Source of the DNA: JALZKA01 sp963717635
Lineage (GTDB): Bacteria; Actinomycetota; Thermoleophilia; Solirubrobacterales; 70-9
Reading direction: 5' to 3'
Assembly (NCBI GenBank): GCA_963717635.1
Contig: OY970347.1
Span: forward strand, 682,001-746,000
DNA: 64,000 bases
This document shows positions 7,778 to 16,182 of this stretch, one piece after another. Position numbers and translations under genes: made by a program. The notes under the pieces are model-generated. The model was not told where the DNA came from, searched no databases, and saw nothing but the letters and a program-made list of their open reading frames with translations. Position 1 is the stretch's first letter; each line of letters begins with the position of its first letter.

Positions 7778-8578
7778 CTAAGCCTCGGCTCCGAGGAGGA
7801 GCGCCAGCTGGCGCGACTGAGCGACGAGGGTGCCGTCGGGCGTCCAGAGCTCCCCGTCCTCGTCGAAGAATCCGTCGCGTACCAACCGGTTGGTAAACCG
7901 GCCGAGCAGGAGGGTGTCTCGGAGCGGCAGCGGCACACGGAAGTGGATCGTCAGGTCGATCGTCGGCGCGGGGGCGAGCGCCTTTAACCGCGGCCAGGGG
8001 GCCGGGAACCAGGCGTCGGCCAGCACCGCGATCGTCAGCGGGTCGACCGGCCGCTCCTCGCGCAGTCCGAGCCAGCCGCCCGTCTCGCCGCGGGCGCTGC
8101 CGCTGAACGGCCTGTCGCCGAAGCGGTGTTGCATGGTGAGCCGCTCCGTGAACGCGGGCGGTGCGCCCCGGCCGAGGTCGGCCACCGGCTCGCGCCCCTC
8201 GGGCGCAGTCACGGACGGCATCGCCTCGCCGCCCAGCAGCGGGCTTGCCCACGGGACCGAGTAGGCGCCGAGCGCCAGGCCGAGGAGCTTGCCGTCCTGC
8301 TCCAGCCGCCCGCTGACGGTGCTGAGCGACCGGCCGGCGCGCTCGATCCGGGCCGACACGGTCACCGGGCCGGTCTCGGGCGTGCGCAGGAAGTGCATCG
8401 TCACCGACCGCGCCGAGCGCTGAGCGCCGTCGATGGTCAGCTCGAACGCCCGGAGCATTAGGGCCATCACGTACCCGCCCAGCGGGCCCCGTGGAGTAGC
8501 CCAGCCGTCGGCGACCGCGCCGTGCCAGCTCCCGTCGCCGGCGGCAACCAGCGCAGTGTCGGTGTCGAAGTTCGCCAG
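7778..8578 (-). CDS. acyl-CoA thioesterase family protein (double hot-dog), probable CTG start
   Basis: About 266 residues of the TesB-like thioesterase family with two hot-dog repeats: the first contains RGPLGGYVMALMLRAFE, RSVTMHFLRTPETGPV and SGRLEQDGKLLGLALGAYS, the second PLTIAVLADAWFPAPW and TIDLTIHFRVPL. The homologous N-terminus begins at about LANFDTDTAL. No ATG, GTG or TTG lies in frame between there and the end of the upstream grx4 gene; the frame stays open into grx4 but encodes nonsense there. I therefore place the start at CTG 8578, five bases after the grx4 stop. A sequencing error or a downstream GTG (shortening the first repeat) are the alternatives. Confidence 0.8.
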   Translation of the reverse strand: MANFDTDTALVAAGDGSWHGAVADGWATPRGPLGGYVMALMLRAFELTIDGAQRSARSVTMHFLRTPETGPVTVSARIERAGRSLSTVSGRLEQDGKLLGLALGAYSVPWASPLLGGEAMPSVTAPEGREPVADLGRGAPPAFTERLTMQHRFGDRPFSGSARGETGGWLGLREERPVDPLTIAVLADAWFPAPWPRLKALAPAPTIDLTIHFRVPLPLRDTLLLGRFTNRLVRDGFFDEDGELWTPDGTLVAQSRQLALLLGAEA

Positions 8579-8582
8579 GGCT

Positions 8583-8984
8583 CTAGCCGAGCTGCATCGG
8601 CGGGCTCGTCTGGGAGCCGCCGGGAAGGATGCGCTCGGCCTCGGGGACTTCCGTCTCCGGTTGCTCGCCCCCGAGCAGCTCGGCCAGCTCGCCGGAGTCG
8701 AGCATCTCCTCGACGATGTCGCAGCCGCCGACCAGCTCGCCCTTGGCGTAGAGCTGGGGGAAGGTTGGCCAGTCCGAAAGCTCGATCGTGACCTCGCGGA
8801 GCGGCTGCAGCGCGGGGAGGACGTCGACGGCGCCGTACTCGACACCGAGCGCCTCGAGGACCTGCACGACCCGCATCGAGAAACCGCAGCGTGGCGCGTC
8901 GGGAGTGCCCTTCATGAAGAGCAGCACCGGGTTGTCCGCGATCAGCTTCTCGACCTTGGCCTTCAACTCTGGATCAGCTGGCAT
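8583..8984 (-). CDS. grxD: Grx4 family monothiol glutaredoxin
   Basis: A 133-residue monothiol glutaredoxin with the CGFS active site (C33) inside the diagnostic context PRCGFSMRVVQVLEALGVEY; the upstream LLFMKGTPDAP and the downstream WPTFPQLYAKGELVGGCDIV are the TFPQ and GG-cysteine elements of the family. Grx4 proteins bind a 2Fe-2S cluster as a dimer or with BolA and move clusters or sense iron. The BolA gene lies immediately upstream on the same strand, a classic pairing. A C-terminal tail of about 25 residues beyond the domain is less conserved. Confidence 0.93.
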   Translation of the reverse strand: MPADPELKAKVEKLIADNPVLLFMKGTPDAPRCGFSMRVVQVLEALGVEYGAVDVLPALQPLREVTIELSDWPTFPQLYAKGELVGGCDIVEEMLDSGELAELLGGEQPETEVPEAERILPGGSQTSPPMQLG

Positions 8985-9024
8985 GGATTCACCTTAGCGA
9001 AGGGCACGCGGTGGCCCGCTTCCC

Positions 9025-9252
9025 TTAGAGAGTCGAGGTCTGGATCGAGAGCGCGTGGATCGAGCCGTCGTCGAAGCGCTCCTTGACCGCCGCTCGCACC
9101 AGTCGGTGTTGATCGATCCGGCTGAGGCCCTCGAACTGCCCGGCGCTGACGATCGCGCGCAGGTGATCGCCGCCGCCCTCGTCGATCAGCTCGACCTTGG
9201 CGCCGGGGAGCGCCGCCTCGATCATGCCCTGGAGCTCCGCGAGATCGGCCAT
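9025..9252 (-). CDS. bolA: BolA family protein
   Basis: A 75-residue BolA-fold protein. It shows the family's LQGMIEAALPGAKVELIDEG start, the GGGDHLRAIVSAGQFEGLSR core containing the H of the DNA/cluster face, and HRLVRAAVKERFDDGSIHAL, including the invariant C-terminal His. It is short, like the plant/bacterial BolA2 (YrbA/IbaG) type. It lies two bases downstream of the ferredoxin reductase stop and 40 bases upstream of grx4, so the order reductase-BolA-Grx4 is probably one transcript, linking electron transfer to Fe-S handling. Confidence 0.92.
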   Translation of the reverse strand: MADLAELQGMIEAALPGAKVELIDEGGGDHLRAIVSAGQFEGLSRIDQHRLVRAAVKERFDDGSIHALSIQTSTL

Positions 9253-9254
9253 GC

Positions 9255-10661
9255 CTATTCCGCCCGAACGCTCTTCGCCGCATCGAGCATCTCGCCCAGC
9301 GTCGTGAACTTCACGCGTGGCCGGCCCAGGGGCTCGCCGCGGGCGACCTCCGCGCGGTCGATCGCCTGCCAGGCCCCGAAGCTGACGTGGTCAGGCGCCC
9401 GGTCGGCCAGGAACTCCTCGACCGCCTCCGCCGAGGTCTCGCCGGAGGGTTCGAAAACACGTCCTTCGGCCAGGTCCTGGAGCAGCGCATCAACCGTGTC
9501 CAGCGCGTCCTTCTTATTGGTTCCGATCACGCCGGAGGGCCCGCGCTTGATCCAGCCGACGACGTACTGGCCCGGGACCTGCTCGCTGGACTCCGGATCG
9601 ATCACGCGGCCGTGGTCGTTCGGGATGACGCCGCCGGCGTCGTCGAACGGCAGGCCATCGAGGCCGACGCCGAGGTAGCCGATCGACCGCAGCACGAGGC
9701 CGCATTCGATCTCCTCGCGCTCGCCGGTGTCGACCGCGCGGGCCCGCCCGTCGGCGCCTCGTTCCAGGCGGTTGCGGCCGACCACGATCGACTCGACCTT
9801 GCCGTCGCCCCTGACCTCGATCGGCGACGCCATGAAGCGCAGCACGATCCGCCGGCGCTTTCCCTCGGGCTCGCGGCCCGAGAAATCCGTGAAGATCTCG
9901 ACGTTGCGGCGGTTCGTCGGGTCGGCGTCGTCCGATTCGACGTACTCCCGGCTGATCTCGTCGAGCTCGACCTCGGATCGGTCGATCACGATGTCGGCGT
10001 CGACCATCTCGCCGAGCTCGCGGACCTCGGGATTCGTGAACGCCGCCTGCGCGGGGCCGCGGCGGCCGAGCACCACGATCTCCTCGACGCCCGAATCGGC
10101 CAGCGGCGCGATCGCGTGGTCGGCCGTGTCGGTTTCGTCGAGCTCTGAGCGGGTCAGGGCGAGCATGCGGGCGACGTCGGCGGCCACGTTGCCGTTGCCG
10201 ATCACCACGACGCGCTTGCAGGAGAGGTCGAACTCGCGGTCGGCGAAGTCAGGGTGGGCGTTGTACCAGGCGACGAACTCGGTGGCCGGATGGCTGCCCG
10301 GCAGGTCCTCGCCCGGGATCCCGAGCGAGCGGTCGGTGGCTGAGCCGTAGGCGTAGATCACCGCGTGGTAGCGCTCGCGGAGGTCCGCCACCGTGATCTC
10401 CGAGCCGACGTCGACGTTTCCGAAGAACCGGAAACCCTCCCGCGCCGCTGTCTTCTCGTACATGCGGATCACGGACTTGATCTTCGGATGGTCGGGAGCG
10501 ACGCCGGCGCGCACCAGGCCGTAGGGGGTGGGGAGGCGGTCGAACACATCGACCTCCACGGCGACATCCTCCCGCTTCAGCAGGTGCTCGGCCGCGTAGA
10601 AGCCCGCCGGGCCGGAGCCGACGATGGCCACGCGGAGTGGATTGTCCGGGGTGCCGGGCAT
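9255..10661 (-). CDS. fprA: FAD-dependent ferredoxin/adrenodoxin-type NADP+ reductase
   Basis: A protein of about 468 residues of the adrenodoxin reductase (FprA) family. The FAD-binding VAIVGSGPAGFYAAEHLL is at the N-terminus, PYGLVRAGVAPDHPKIK is the family hallmark, GNGNVAADVARML is the NADP-binding loop, and GWIKRGPSGVIGTNKKDALD near the C-terminus is the conserved FAD-contacting segment. It transfers electrons between NADPH and a ferredoxin, for example to feed P450s or Fe-S assembly. I start at ATG 10661 (MPGTPDNPLRV); a TTG 24 bases upstream would add eight residues. It is first in a transcript with bolA and grx4 and divergent from the SnoaL-like gene. Confidence 0.93.
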   Translation of the reverse strand: MPGTPDNPLRVAIVGSGPAGFYAAEHLLKREDVAVEVDVFDRLPTPYGLVRAGVAPDHPKIKSVIRMYEKTAAREGFRFFGNVDVGSEITVADLRERYHAVIYAYGSATDRSLGIPGEDLPGSHPATEFVAWYNAHPDFADREFDLSCKRVVVIGNGNVAADVARMLALTRSELDETDTADHAIAPLADSGVEEIVVLGRRGPAQAAFTNPEVRELGEMVDADIVIDRSEVELDEISREYVESDDADPTNRRNVEIFTDFSGREPEGKRRRIVLRFMASPIEVRGDGKVESIVVGRNRLERGADGRARAVDTGEREEIECGLVLRSIGYLGVGLDGLPFDDAGGVIPNDHGRVIDPESSEQVPGQYVVGWIKRGPSGVIGTNKKDALDTVDALLQDLAEGRVFEPSGETSAEAVEEFLADRAPDHVSFGAWQAIDRAEVARGEPLGRPRVKFTTLGEMLDAAKSVRAE

Positions 10662-10711
10662 GGAGCCAAGAGGGTAGAAGGGCAACTCTCGCGCGACATA
10701 CTTCAGGGCGA

Positions 10712-11125
10712 ATGTCCCAGGAAAGCATCGAGCTCGTGCGGCAGGTCTACGATGCCGTCGGCCGCCGAGATGTGACGAGCATCCTCGCTCTCTACGACCC
10801 CGACGTCGAGTTCTACTTCGCTCCAGGGACTCTGGCTGACCACATCGGCGGGGGCGGCACCTACCGTGGCCATGAGGGGCTGCGGGCCTTTGACAGCGAC
10901 TTGAGGCTGGCGTTCGAGAACTTCGAGACGACCTACGAAGAGCTGATCGACGCCGGGGAGCGAGTGGTCTCGGTGTCGCGGTATCGGGCGCGTGGCCGCG
11001 GCGGGATCGAGGTCGACGGACCTCTTCAGTTCGGGGTGTGGACTATCCGAGACGGCAAGATCACCCGGGTGGCGTGGTTCGCGACCCGCGATGAGGCGGT
11101 TGAGTCCGCAGGGCTGCAGGAGTAG
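10712..11125 (+). CDS. SnoaL-like (NTF2-fold) protein
   Basis: A 137-residue single-domain protein of the SnoaL/NTF2-like fold: MSQESIELVRQVYDAVGRRD, DPDVEFYFAPG, RGHEGLRAF, then a C-terminal sheet ending VWTIRDGKITRVAWFATRDE. This is a frequent family in Thermoleophilia; members bind small hydrophobic molecules or are cyclases or isomerases, and no function can be assigned. The ATG at 10712 is preceded by CAGGGCGA; an upstream in-frame start would add a cysteine/arginine-rich stretch without family similarity. Divergent from fprA; a double hairpin follows. Confidence 0.82.
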   Translation: MSQESIELVRQVYDAVGRRDVTSILALYDPDVEFYFAPGTLADHIGGGGTYRGHEGLRAFDSDLRLAFENFETTYEELIDAGERVVSVSRYRARGRGGIEVDGPLQFGVWTIRDGKITRVAWFATRDEAVESAGLQE

Positions 11126-11127
11126 CC

Positions 11128-11165
11128 GGCCGGTACGCCGGAACCCGGCGGGCGGTCGACCGGCC
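11128..11165. terminator. bidirectional double-stem terminator
   Basis: Between the convergent SnoaL-like and HemQ genes an outer stem GGCCGGT/ACCGGCC (11128-11134 with 11159-11165) encloses a perfect inner stem CGCCGG-AAC-CCGGCG (11136-11150). There is no U-tract on either side. The position between two convergent stops supports a terminator for both genes. Confidence 0.6.
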
Positions 11166-11171
11166 CTGCGC

Positions 11172-11882
11172 TCAGGCCAGAGCACCCGCATGCGCGGACG
11201 CAGCGGTGCCGTCCAGAGCGTCAAGAGCGCGCGCCGGCGACATCGCCACACAGGTGAAGATCGGCGTGTCGCGCAACGTGAACGCGCTCGACTCGGAGGC
11301 CCGGAGCTCCTGCACGAGGTCCAGGAACTCGCCGGGGTCGTCGCACTCGAACGAGACGACAAACTCCTGGTCGTCGAGCCCGAACGAGTAGGAGGTGTTG
11401 ATCGTGATCTCCGGATAGCGGCGCCCGATCGCGATGTGCTCGGACATCACCCGGCGGCGTTCCTCGAGCGGCAGCCGGTACCACTCGCGCTTCTTGTCCA
11501 GGGGATAGACGATCAGACACTTGCGCTCCGAGGTGCAGATCTCCGGCCGGGCGTCCGCCTCGGAGTAGGGCGAGGGCTTGGTCATCGACAGGTACGAGTG
11601 GGGGATCGACATCCACTTCGCCAGTCCGCTCTGAGCGAGCACGACGTGGAAGGTGTGGATCTCCTCCAGCACCGGGCTTTGGCTGAGCAGGAGCAGGTCG
11701 GTGTCGCCCCGCGTGCCGACGGTCGAATAGGCGCGCAGCGAGCGATCCTGGGCGTAGTCCTCGCAGGCCGCGAGGAACTCGGCTTTATCCTGCGCCCGCG
11801 CCGCGACATCGCGGCGCTGCCATGCGGGATCGAGCTTGAAAAACGTGAACTTCGCGAAGGTGCGGTCCGCGCCGGGCATCAT
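11172..11882 (-). CDS. hemQ: coproheme decarboxylase HemQ (chlorite dismutase family)
   Basis: A 236-residue chlorite-dismutase-family protein without signal peptide. The segment KCLIVYPLDKKREWY carries the catalytic tyrosine of HemQ (Y126), and RRRVMSEHIAIGRRYPEI carries the proximal heme-ligand histidine (H149); the end of the domain is EFVVSFECDDPGEFLDLVQE. HemQ decarboxylates coproheme to heme b, the last step of the coproporphyrin-dependent pathway of Gram-positive bacteria. No other hem gene is in the window. Its start codon overlaps that of the divergent membrane-protein gene (CATCATGG), so there is no intergenic region; an alternative Met directly follows the first. Confidence 0.92.
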   Translation of the reverse strand: MMPGADRTFAKFTFFKLDPAWQRRDVAARAQDKAEFLAACEDYAQDRSLRAYSTVGTRGDTDLLLLSQSPVLEEIHTFHVVLAQSGLAKWMSIPHSYLSMTKPSPYSEADARPEICTSERKCLIVYPLDKKREWYRLPLEERRRVMSEHIAIGRRYPEITINTSYSFGLDDQEFVVSFECDDPGEFLDLVQELRASESSAFTLRDTPIFTCVAMSPARALDALDGTAASAHAGALA

Positions 11883-13767
11883 GGCGATCGTACCGAGCGC
11901 CGCGCTTGTCGCCGCCGCCGTCGCCGCGCTTGCAGTCGCGACACCGAGCGCGCCGGCTCAGACCGCACCCGACGGGCGAGTGGTGATCGCCGTCCTGCCG
12001 TACGGCGTGCCGATCGAGGCGCTCGGTCACGTCGACGGGATCTCGCCGGGGGTGATGAGCGCCGCGATCGGCTCCTCGCCGCCCGCCCAGAGCTTCCTCG
12101 ACATCGGTCAGGGCAACCGGGTGAACGAACGGCTGTACGACTCCGACCTACCCCTGCTCTTCGCGCACGAGGGCAGGCTCGAGGCCGGTCTCTGGGAACA
12201 GATCCGAGAGCGCGCGGAGGAGGCGCCCGCAAACCTGATCCCGGGGCTGCTCGGCTCGACATTGGAGGAGGCTGGGCTCGCCGCCACGTCGGAGCCCGCC
12301 GACGGCCTTGCGCCGCTGATCGCCGTCGACGTGGACGGCGAAATCGCGCTCAGTCCCGACGGCGGCTGCGAGGGCGGGTGTCCCGCCGGCCTGAGCGTCC
12401 TTCGTTCTGACCTCTCCGAGCTCGACGAGCTGGTCGCCGCACTCGGCCCCGACGACCTGCTGATCGCCTTTGCCGCCGGGAGCCGGAGCGAGCAGCCGCT
12501 GTGGCCAACGGGGATCGCGGGCGAGGGGTTCGACGGGAACCTGACATCGGACTCGACCCGGACCGACGGGGTCGTCCTGGCCACGGACGTGGCTCCGACC
12601 GTGCTCGAGTGGCTTGGCGTGGACGTGCCGGACGAGATCAACGGCAGTCCGATCCGAGCCGAGGGCGAGCGCGACGGCGACGAGGTCGCCGAGCTCCAGG
12701 ACAAGCTTGCGGACCGCCCGAGCCGGGAGACCGTCGGGCTGATGCCGCTGGCGGCTTGGCTCCTGATTGCCGCGGCCACCGCCCTGGCCTTTCGTGGCGG
12801 CGTGGCGCGGACGGCGATGGCCATGTTCGGCCTCGCCTGCGCCTGGGCGCCGCTGCTGTTGCTCGCCGCGGCAGCCCTCGACGCGAGCGAGCCCGCCTCG
12901 GCCCTGCTCTTGGGGCTCGGCGCCATCGTCCTCGCCGCGCTCACGGTCCGGTTCCTGCCCGGACCGGGCGGACTCGCGCTCGCCTGCGCTGTCACGGTCG
13001 GCGCCCACGCGGTTGATGTCGTCGCCGGGTCCCCGTACACGGCGCTCTCGGTTCTGGGCCCGAACCCAGGCGGCGGCGTGCGCTTCTTCGGGATCGGCAA
13101 TGAGCTGGAGGCGATCCTGACGACGCTGACCCTGGTGGGCACCGGCGCCTGGCTCTCCACCCGCCTCAGCCTGGCGCCTCGCGCCGCGGCTGGCTGGTTC
13201 CTGGCGATCGCCTCCCTGGCGGCTCTGGCCTTCGCCCCGGGGCGCTTCGGCGCGGACGTCGGGGCGGCGATCGTGCTGGGTGTCGGCGGCGCGGCCGCCG
13301 CGGTCCTGGCGCTCGGGATCGAACGGCGCAAGGCGATCGCTCTCGTGCTGGGTGGCGGCGCACTGGCGCTTGCCGTGCTGTTTGCGATCGACCTCGTCCT
13401 CGGCGGCGCGCACCTCAGCCGCTCGGTCCTGGGTGCCGGGGAGGCCCGCGACCTGGCCGACGTCATCGAACGCCGGTTCTCGCTGATGTTCGGCACCTTC
13501 ACCGACCCGGTCTATCCAGAGCTACTGGTCGTATCGGTGGCGCTGCTGATCGCCGGCTTCGTCCGCCGCGAGGCGCTCCTGAGCTGGTTTGGCGCGGCCT
13601 GGTCGGCCCGCTGCGGCTTCCTCGGCGCGTTGACCGGCGTCCTCGTCGGGACGCTGGCGAACGATTCCGGTTCGATCTTGCTCGTACTCGGGACGATCTA
13701 CCTGGGCGCGAGCGTCGCCTACTACTGGGGAATCAGGCCGGTTAACCCCACCGAAGGTGCCGACTGA
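11881..13767 (+). CDS. polytopic membrane protein with alkaline-phosphatase-superfamily-like ectodomain
   Basis: A 628-residue protein. A signal peptide or anchor (MAIVPSAALVAAAVAALAVA) is followed by about 270 extracytoplasmic residues. These end in VVLATDVAPTVLEWLGVDVP and a NGSPI segment, the C-terminal signature of the alkaline phosphatase/sulfatase superfamily; the metal-binding N-terminal motif is not obvious, so the domain may be degenerate. From about residue 290 there are about ten hydrophobic helices. The next gene is a glycosyltransferase/flippase fusion, which suggests envelope polysaccharide or phospholipid-head-group work, as an inference. The ATG overlaps the start of hemQ; a TTG 45 bases upstream is a weaker choice because it would place residues before the signal peptide. 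Confidence 0.7.
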   Translation: MAIVPSAALVAAAVAALAVATPSAPAQTAPDGRVVIAVLPYGVPIEALGHVDGISPGVMSAAIGSSPPAQSFLDIGQGNRVNERLYDSDLPLLFAHEGRLEAGLWEQIRERAEEAPANLIPGLLGSTLEEAGLAATSEPADGLAPLIAVDVDGEIALSPDGGCEGGCPAGLSVLRSDLSELDELVAALGPDDLLIAFAAGSRSEQPLWPTGIAGEGFDGNLTSDSTRTDGVVLATDVAPTVLEWLGVDVPDEINGSPIRAEGERDGDEVAELQDKLADRPSRETVGLMPLAAWLLIAAATALAFRGGVARTAMAMFGLACAWAPLLLLAAAALDASEPASALLLGLGAIVLAALTVRFLPGPGGLALACAVTVGAHAVDVVAGSPYTALSVLGPNPGGGVRFFGIGNELEAILTTLTLVGTGAWLSTRLSLAPRAAAGWFLAIASLAALAFAPGRFGADVGAAIVLGVGGAAAAVLALGIERRKAIALVLGGGALALAVLFAIDLVLGGAHLSRSVLGAGEARDLADVIERRFSLMFGTFTDPVYPELLVVSVALLIAGFVRREALLSWFGAAWSARCGFLGALTGVLVGTLANDSGSILLVLGTIYLGASVAYYWGIRPVNPTEGAD

Positions 13768-13786
13768 ACCCTCTACCATCCCCGAG

Positions 13787-16111
13787 GTGCGCATCGCCCT
13801 CGTCACGCCCTATTCGTGGACGTATCCGGGAGGTGTCAACCGCCACGTCGAGGCTCTCGCAGCGGCGCTGATCGCGACGGGCAACGAGGTGCGCGTGCTG
13901 GCGCCCTGGGATCCGCCCGACCGCGTTACCCGCCTGCTGCACCGGGATTCGCCGGAGGAGCTCGAACGGCCCGACTACCTGCGCACGCTCGGGCGGACCG
14001 TCGGCTTCGGCGCCAACGGGTCGGTCTCGAACAACTCGCCGTTCCCGGGTTCAGCCGCGGCCCTCCGGCGCGAGCTTGACGCATTCGCGCCCGACGTCGT
14101 CCACGTCCACGAGCCGCCCGCCGGTTTCGTCGGCTGGGACGCCGTCTCCTACAAGCACGCCCCGGTCGTGGCGACCTTCCATGCCTACTCGACCAAGGCA
14201 TTGCCGAACGGCGTGGCCAACCTCGCCGGCGCCCGCCGCAAGTTCAACCAGCTCCACGCCAGGATCGCGGTCTCGCAGGCCGCCGCTTGGACGGGCAGGC
14301 GCTGGTTCGGCGGCGACTACCGCATCGTGCCCAACGGGGTGGATCTAACGGGGCCACCCGCCGGGCCCAAGCCGCATGCCGACGAGTTGCGGGTGTTGTT
14401 CGTCGGTCGGGCCGAGGAGCGCAAGGGCCTGCCGGTCCTGCTGCAGGCTTTCGAGGGGTTGGTCGAGCACGTTCCCGCGCGGCTGACCCTGGTGGGGGTC
14501 GGCGACGCCGACATCGAGCCCTATCTCTCGGAAGCCGCCGTTGAGCCGCAGATTGAGGCGCTCGGACGGGTGGACCACAGGGAGCTATGGCGGCGGCTGC
14601 ACGAGGCCGACGTCCTCTGCGCGCCCTCGCTGTCCGGCGAGAGCTTCGGGATGATCCTCACCGAGGCCTTCGCGGCCGGCACGCCGGTGATCGCCTCGAA
14701 CATCGCGGGCTATTCGGACGTGGTCACCGACGGCGAGGACGGCGTCCTGGTGCCGCCGGCCGACCCGCAGCGGCTCGCCGAGGAGCTCCAGGCCCTGCAC
14801 CACGAGCCCGAGCGCCGCGCCACGATGGGCCTTGCCGCCCGCCGCTCGGCGGAACGGTATGCGTGGCCGCGCGTGGCCGAACAGGTGGAGGCCGTCTACG
14901 CGGACATCGTCGCGGCCCCGACGCCCGAGCCGGGCTTGACGGGACTCACGCGCCGCGCCGGCCTGGTCCCGATCGACGGCTCCGCACCGAAGCCGCCGCG
15001 TCGCCTGCCGCCCTTTGATCCGGCGCCAGCCGGCGCCGTGAGCTCGCGCGCCCGGATCGCACGGCGCGCAGGACTCGGCGTCGCCGCGCTGCTAGGCGCC
15101 GGCCTCAGCGTGATTGCGGCCAATCGGATCGGCCTCGACAGCGTCGTCCAATCGATCGTTCGCTCCGACCTCTCTTGGGTCCTCGTCGCGACGGCCCTGA
15201 TGGTCGCCTCACTGTTCCTGCGAGCCGCCTCCTGGTTCGCGATCGCCCGCGCCGCCCTACCGCGCGCGCCGCTGCGGCGCCGCGACGTGACCTCGGCGAC
15301 GATGGTCGGGGTCCTGATGTCGGCCACGCTCCCCGCGCGGCTCGGCGAGCCCGCCCGCGCGATGGTGCTCGCCCGTCGCACCGGGCGAATGCGCGAGAGC
15401 TTCCCGGTCCTGCTCGGCACCCTGGTGTCCCAATCCGCCCTGAACCTGCTCGCGCTGGTGATCTTGGGCGCGATCATCGTCGGCTCGACCGACCTCTTCC
15501 ACGCCAGGACAGAGCGCCTGTTTTTGATCAGCCTCGCGCCGCTCGCGATCCTCGTTGCCGTGCTCCTGGCCCCGACGCTGGTGCGCCAGAGTGGGAGCGG
15601 GCGACTGGCACGGATGGTCGCCTCGGTCCGGGCGGCACTGCTCAAGGTCCGCGAGGGCCTCGTCGTCTTCCGCGACCCGCGCCGTGGTCCGGTTGCCGCC
15701 CTGGCCCAGCTCGGGGCCTGGGGCCTGCAGCTCCTCGCCTGCTTCGTTCTGTTCACGGCCCTCGGGCTCGACCATCACGCGAGCATCGGAATCGGCGCCG
15801 CGGCCGCGGCGCTGTTCGCCGTGAACGTGACGGCCGTGGTGCCGGCGACGCCGTCGAACATCGGCGTCTTCCAGCTCGCGGTGATCAGCGTGTTGACCAC
15901 AGGCTTTGGCGTCAGCGCCGCCGACGCGCTTGCCTACGGCGTGATCCTGCAGGCCGTCGAGATCGCGACGGCGGTCGCCCTCGGACTGCCCGCCCTGGTC
16001 CGCGAGGGCGTGACCTGGTCGGACATGCGCATGCGGGCGCTGCAGACCTCGCCCGTCCGCCTCTCGCCGCGCCGCTCGGACGGCGCGACGGATACGGCTG
16101 GTCACTATTGA
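13787..16111 (+). CDS. GT4 glycosyltransferase fused to a flippase-like (LPG synthase TM) domain
   Basis: A 774-residue two-part protein. Residues 1-370 are a GT-B glycosyltransferase of family 4: VRIALVTPYSWTYPGGVNRH is very close to the start of mannosyltransferase PimA, VLFVGRAEERKGLPVLLQAF is the donor-domain entry, and SGESFGMILTEAFAAGTPVI contains the E-x7-E motif. After a proline-rich linker, residues 430-760 are a polytopic domain of the lysylphosphatidylglycerol-synthase TM/UPF0104 family (SATLPARLGEPARAMVLARR, and VVPATPSNIGVFQLAVISVL). Transfer of a sugar to a lipid coupled to membrane presentation is plausible. The GTG at 13787 matches the PimA start; GTG 13757 would overlap the preceding gene. 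Confidence 0.85.
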   Translation: MRIALVTPYSWTYPGGVNRHVEALAAALIATGNEVRVLAPWDPPDRVTRLLHRDSPEELERPDYLRTLGRTVGFGANGSVSNNSPFPGSAAALRRELDAFAPDVVHVHEPPAGFVGWDAVSYKHAPVVATFHAYSTKALPNGVANLAGARRKFNQLHARIAVSQAAAWTGRRWFGGDYRIVPNGVDLTGPPAGPKPHADELRVLFVGRAEERKGLPVLLQAFEGLVEHVPARLTLVGVGDADIEPYLSEAAVEPQIEALGRVDHRELWRRLHEADVLCAPSLSGESFGMILTEAFAAGTPVIASNIAGYSDVVTDGEDGVLVPPADPQRLAEELQALHHEPERRATMGLAARRSAERYAWPRVAEQVEAVYADIVAAPTPEPGLTGLTRRAGLVPIDGSAPKPPRRLPPFDPAPAGAVSSRARIARRAGLGVAALLGAGLSVIAANRIGLDSVVQSIVRSDLSWVLVATALMVASLFLRAASWFAIARAALPRAPLRRRDVTSATMVGVLMSATLPARLGEPARAMVLARRTGRMRESFPVLLGTLVSQSALNLLALVILGAIIVGSTDLFHARTERLFLISLAPLAILVAVLLAPTLVRQSGSGRLARMVASVRAALLKVREGLVVFRDPRRGPVAALAQLGAWGLQLLACFVLFTALGLDHHASIGIGAAAAALFAVNVTAVVPATPSNIGVFQLAVISVLTTGFGVSAADALAYGVILQAVEIATAVALGLPALVREGVTWSDMRMRALQTSPVRLSPRRSDGATDTAGHY

Positions 16112-16182
16112 GCGGCGTACGCCGCGGATCCAGCATCTGTCGGTAGGTATTTACGGCTCAAGCTGCGGATGTCGGTAGGCCG
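16112..16182. other. intergenic region with palindrome and direct repeat
   Basis: Seventy-one bases between convergent genes. GCGGCGTACGCCGC (16112-16125) is a perfect palindrome starting right at the stop of the glycosyltransferase and may terminate it. Then GTCGGTAGG occurs twice (16139-16147 and 16171-16179), 32 bases apart, on either side of TATTTACGGCTCAAGCTGC, which is more AT-rich than its surroundings. No coding sense or known motif was recognised. Confidence 0.5.
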
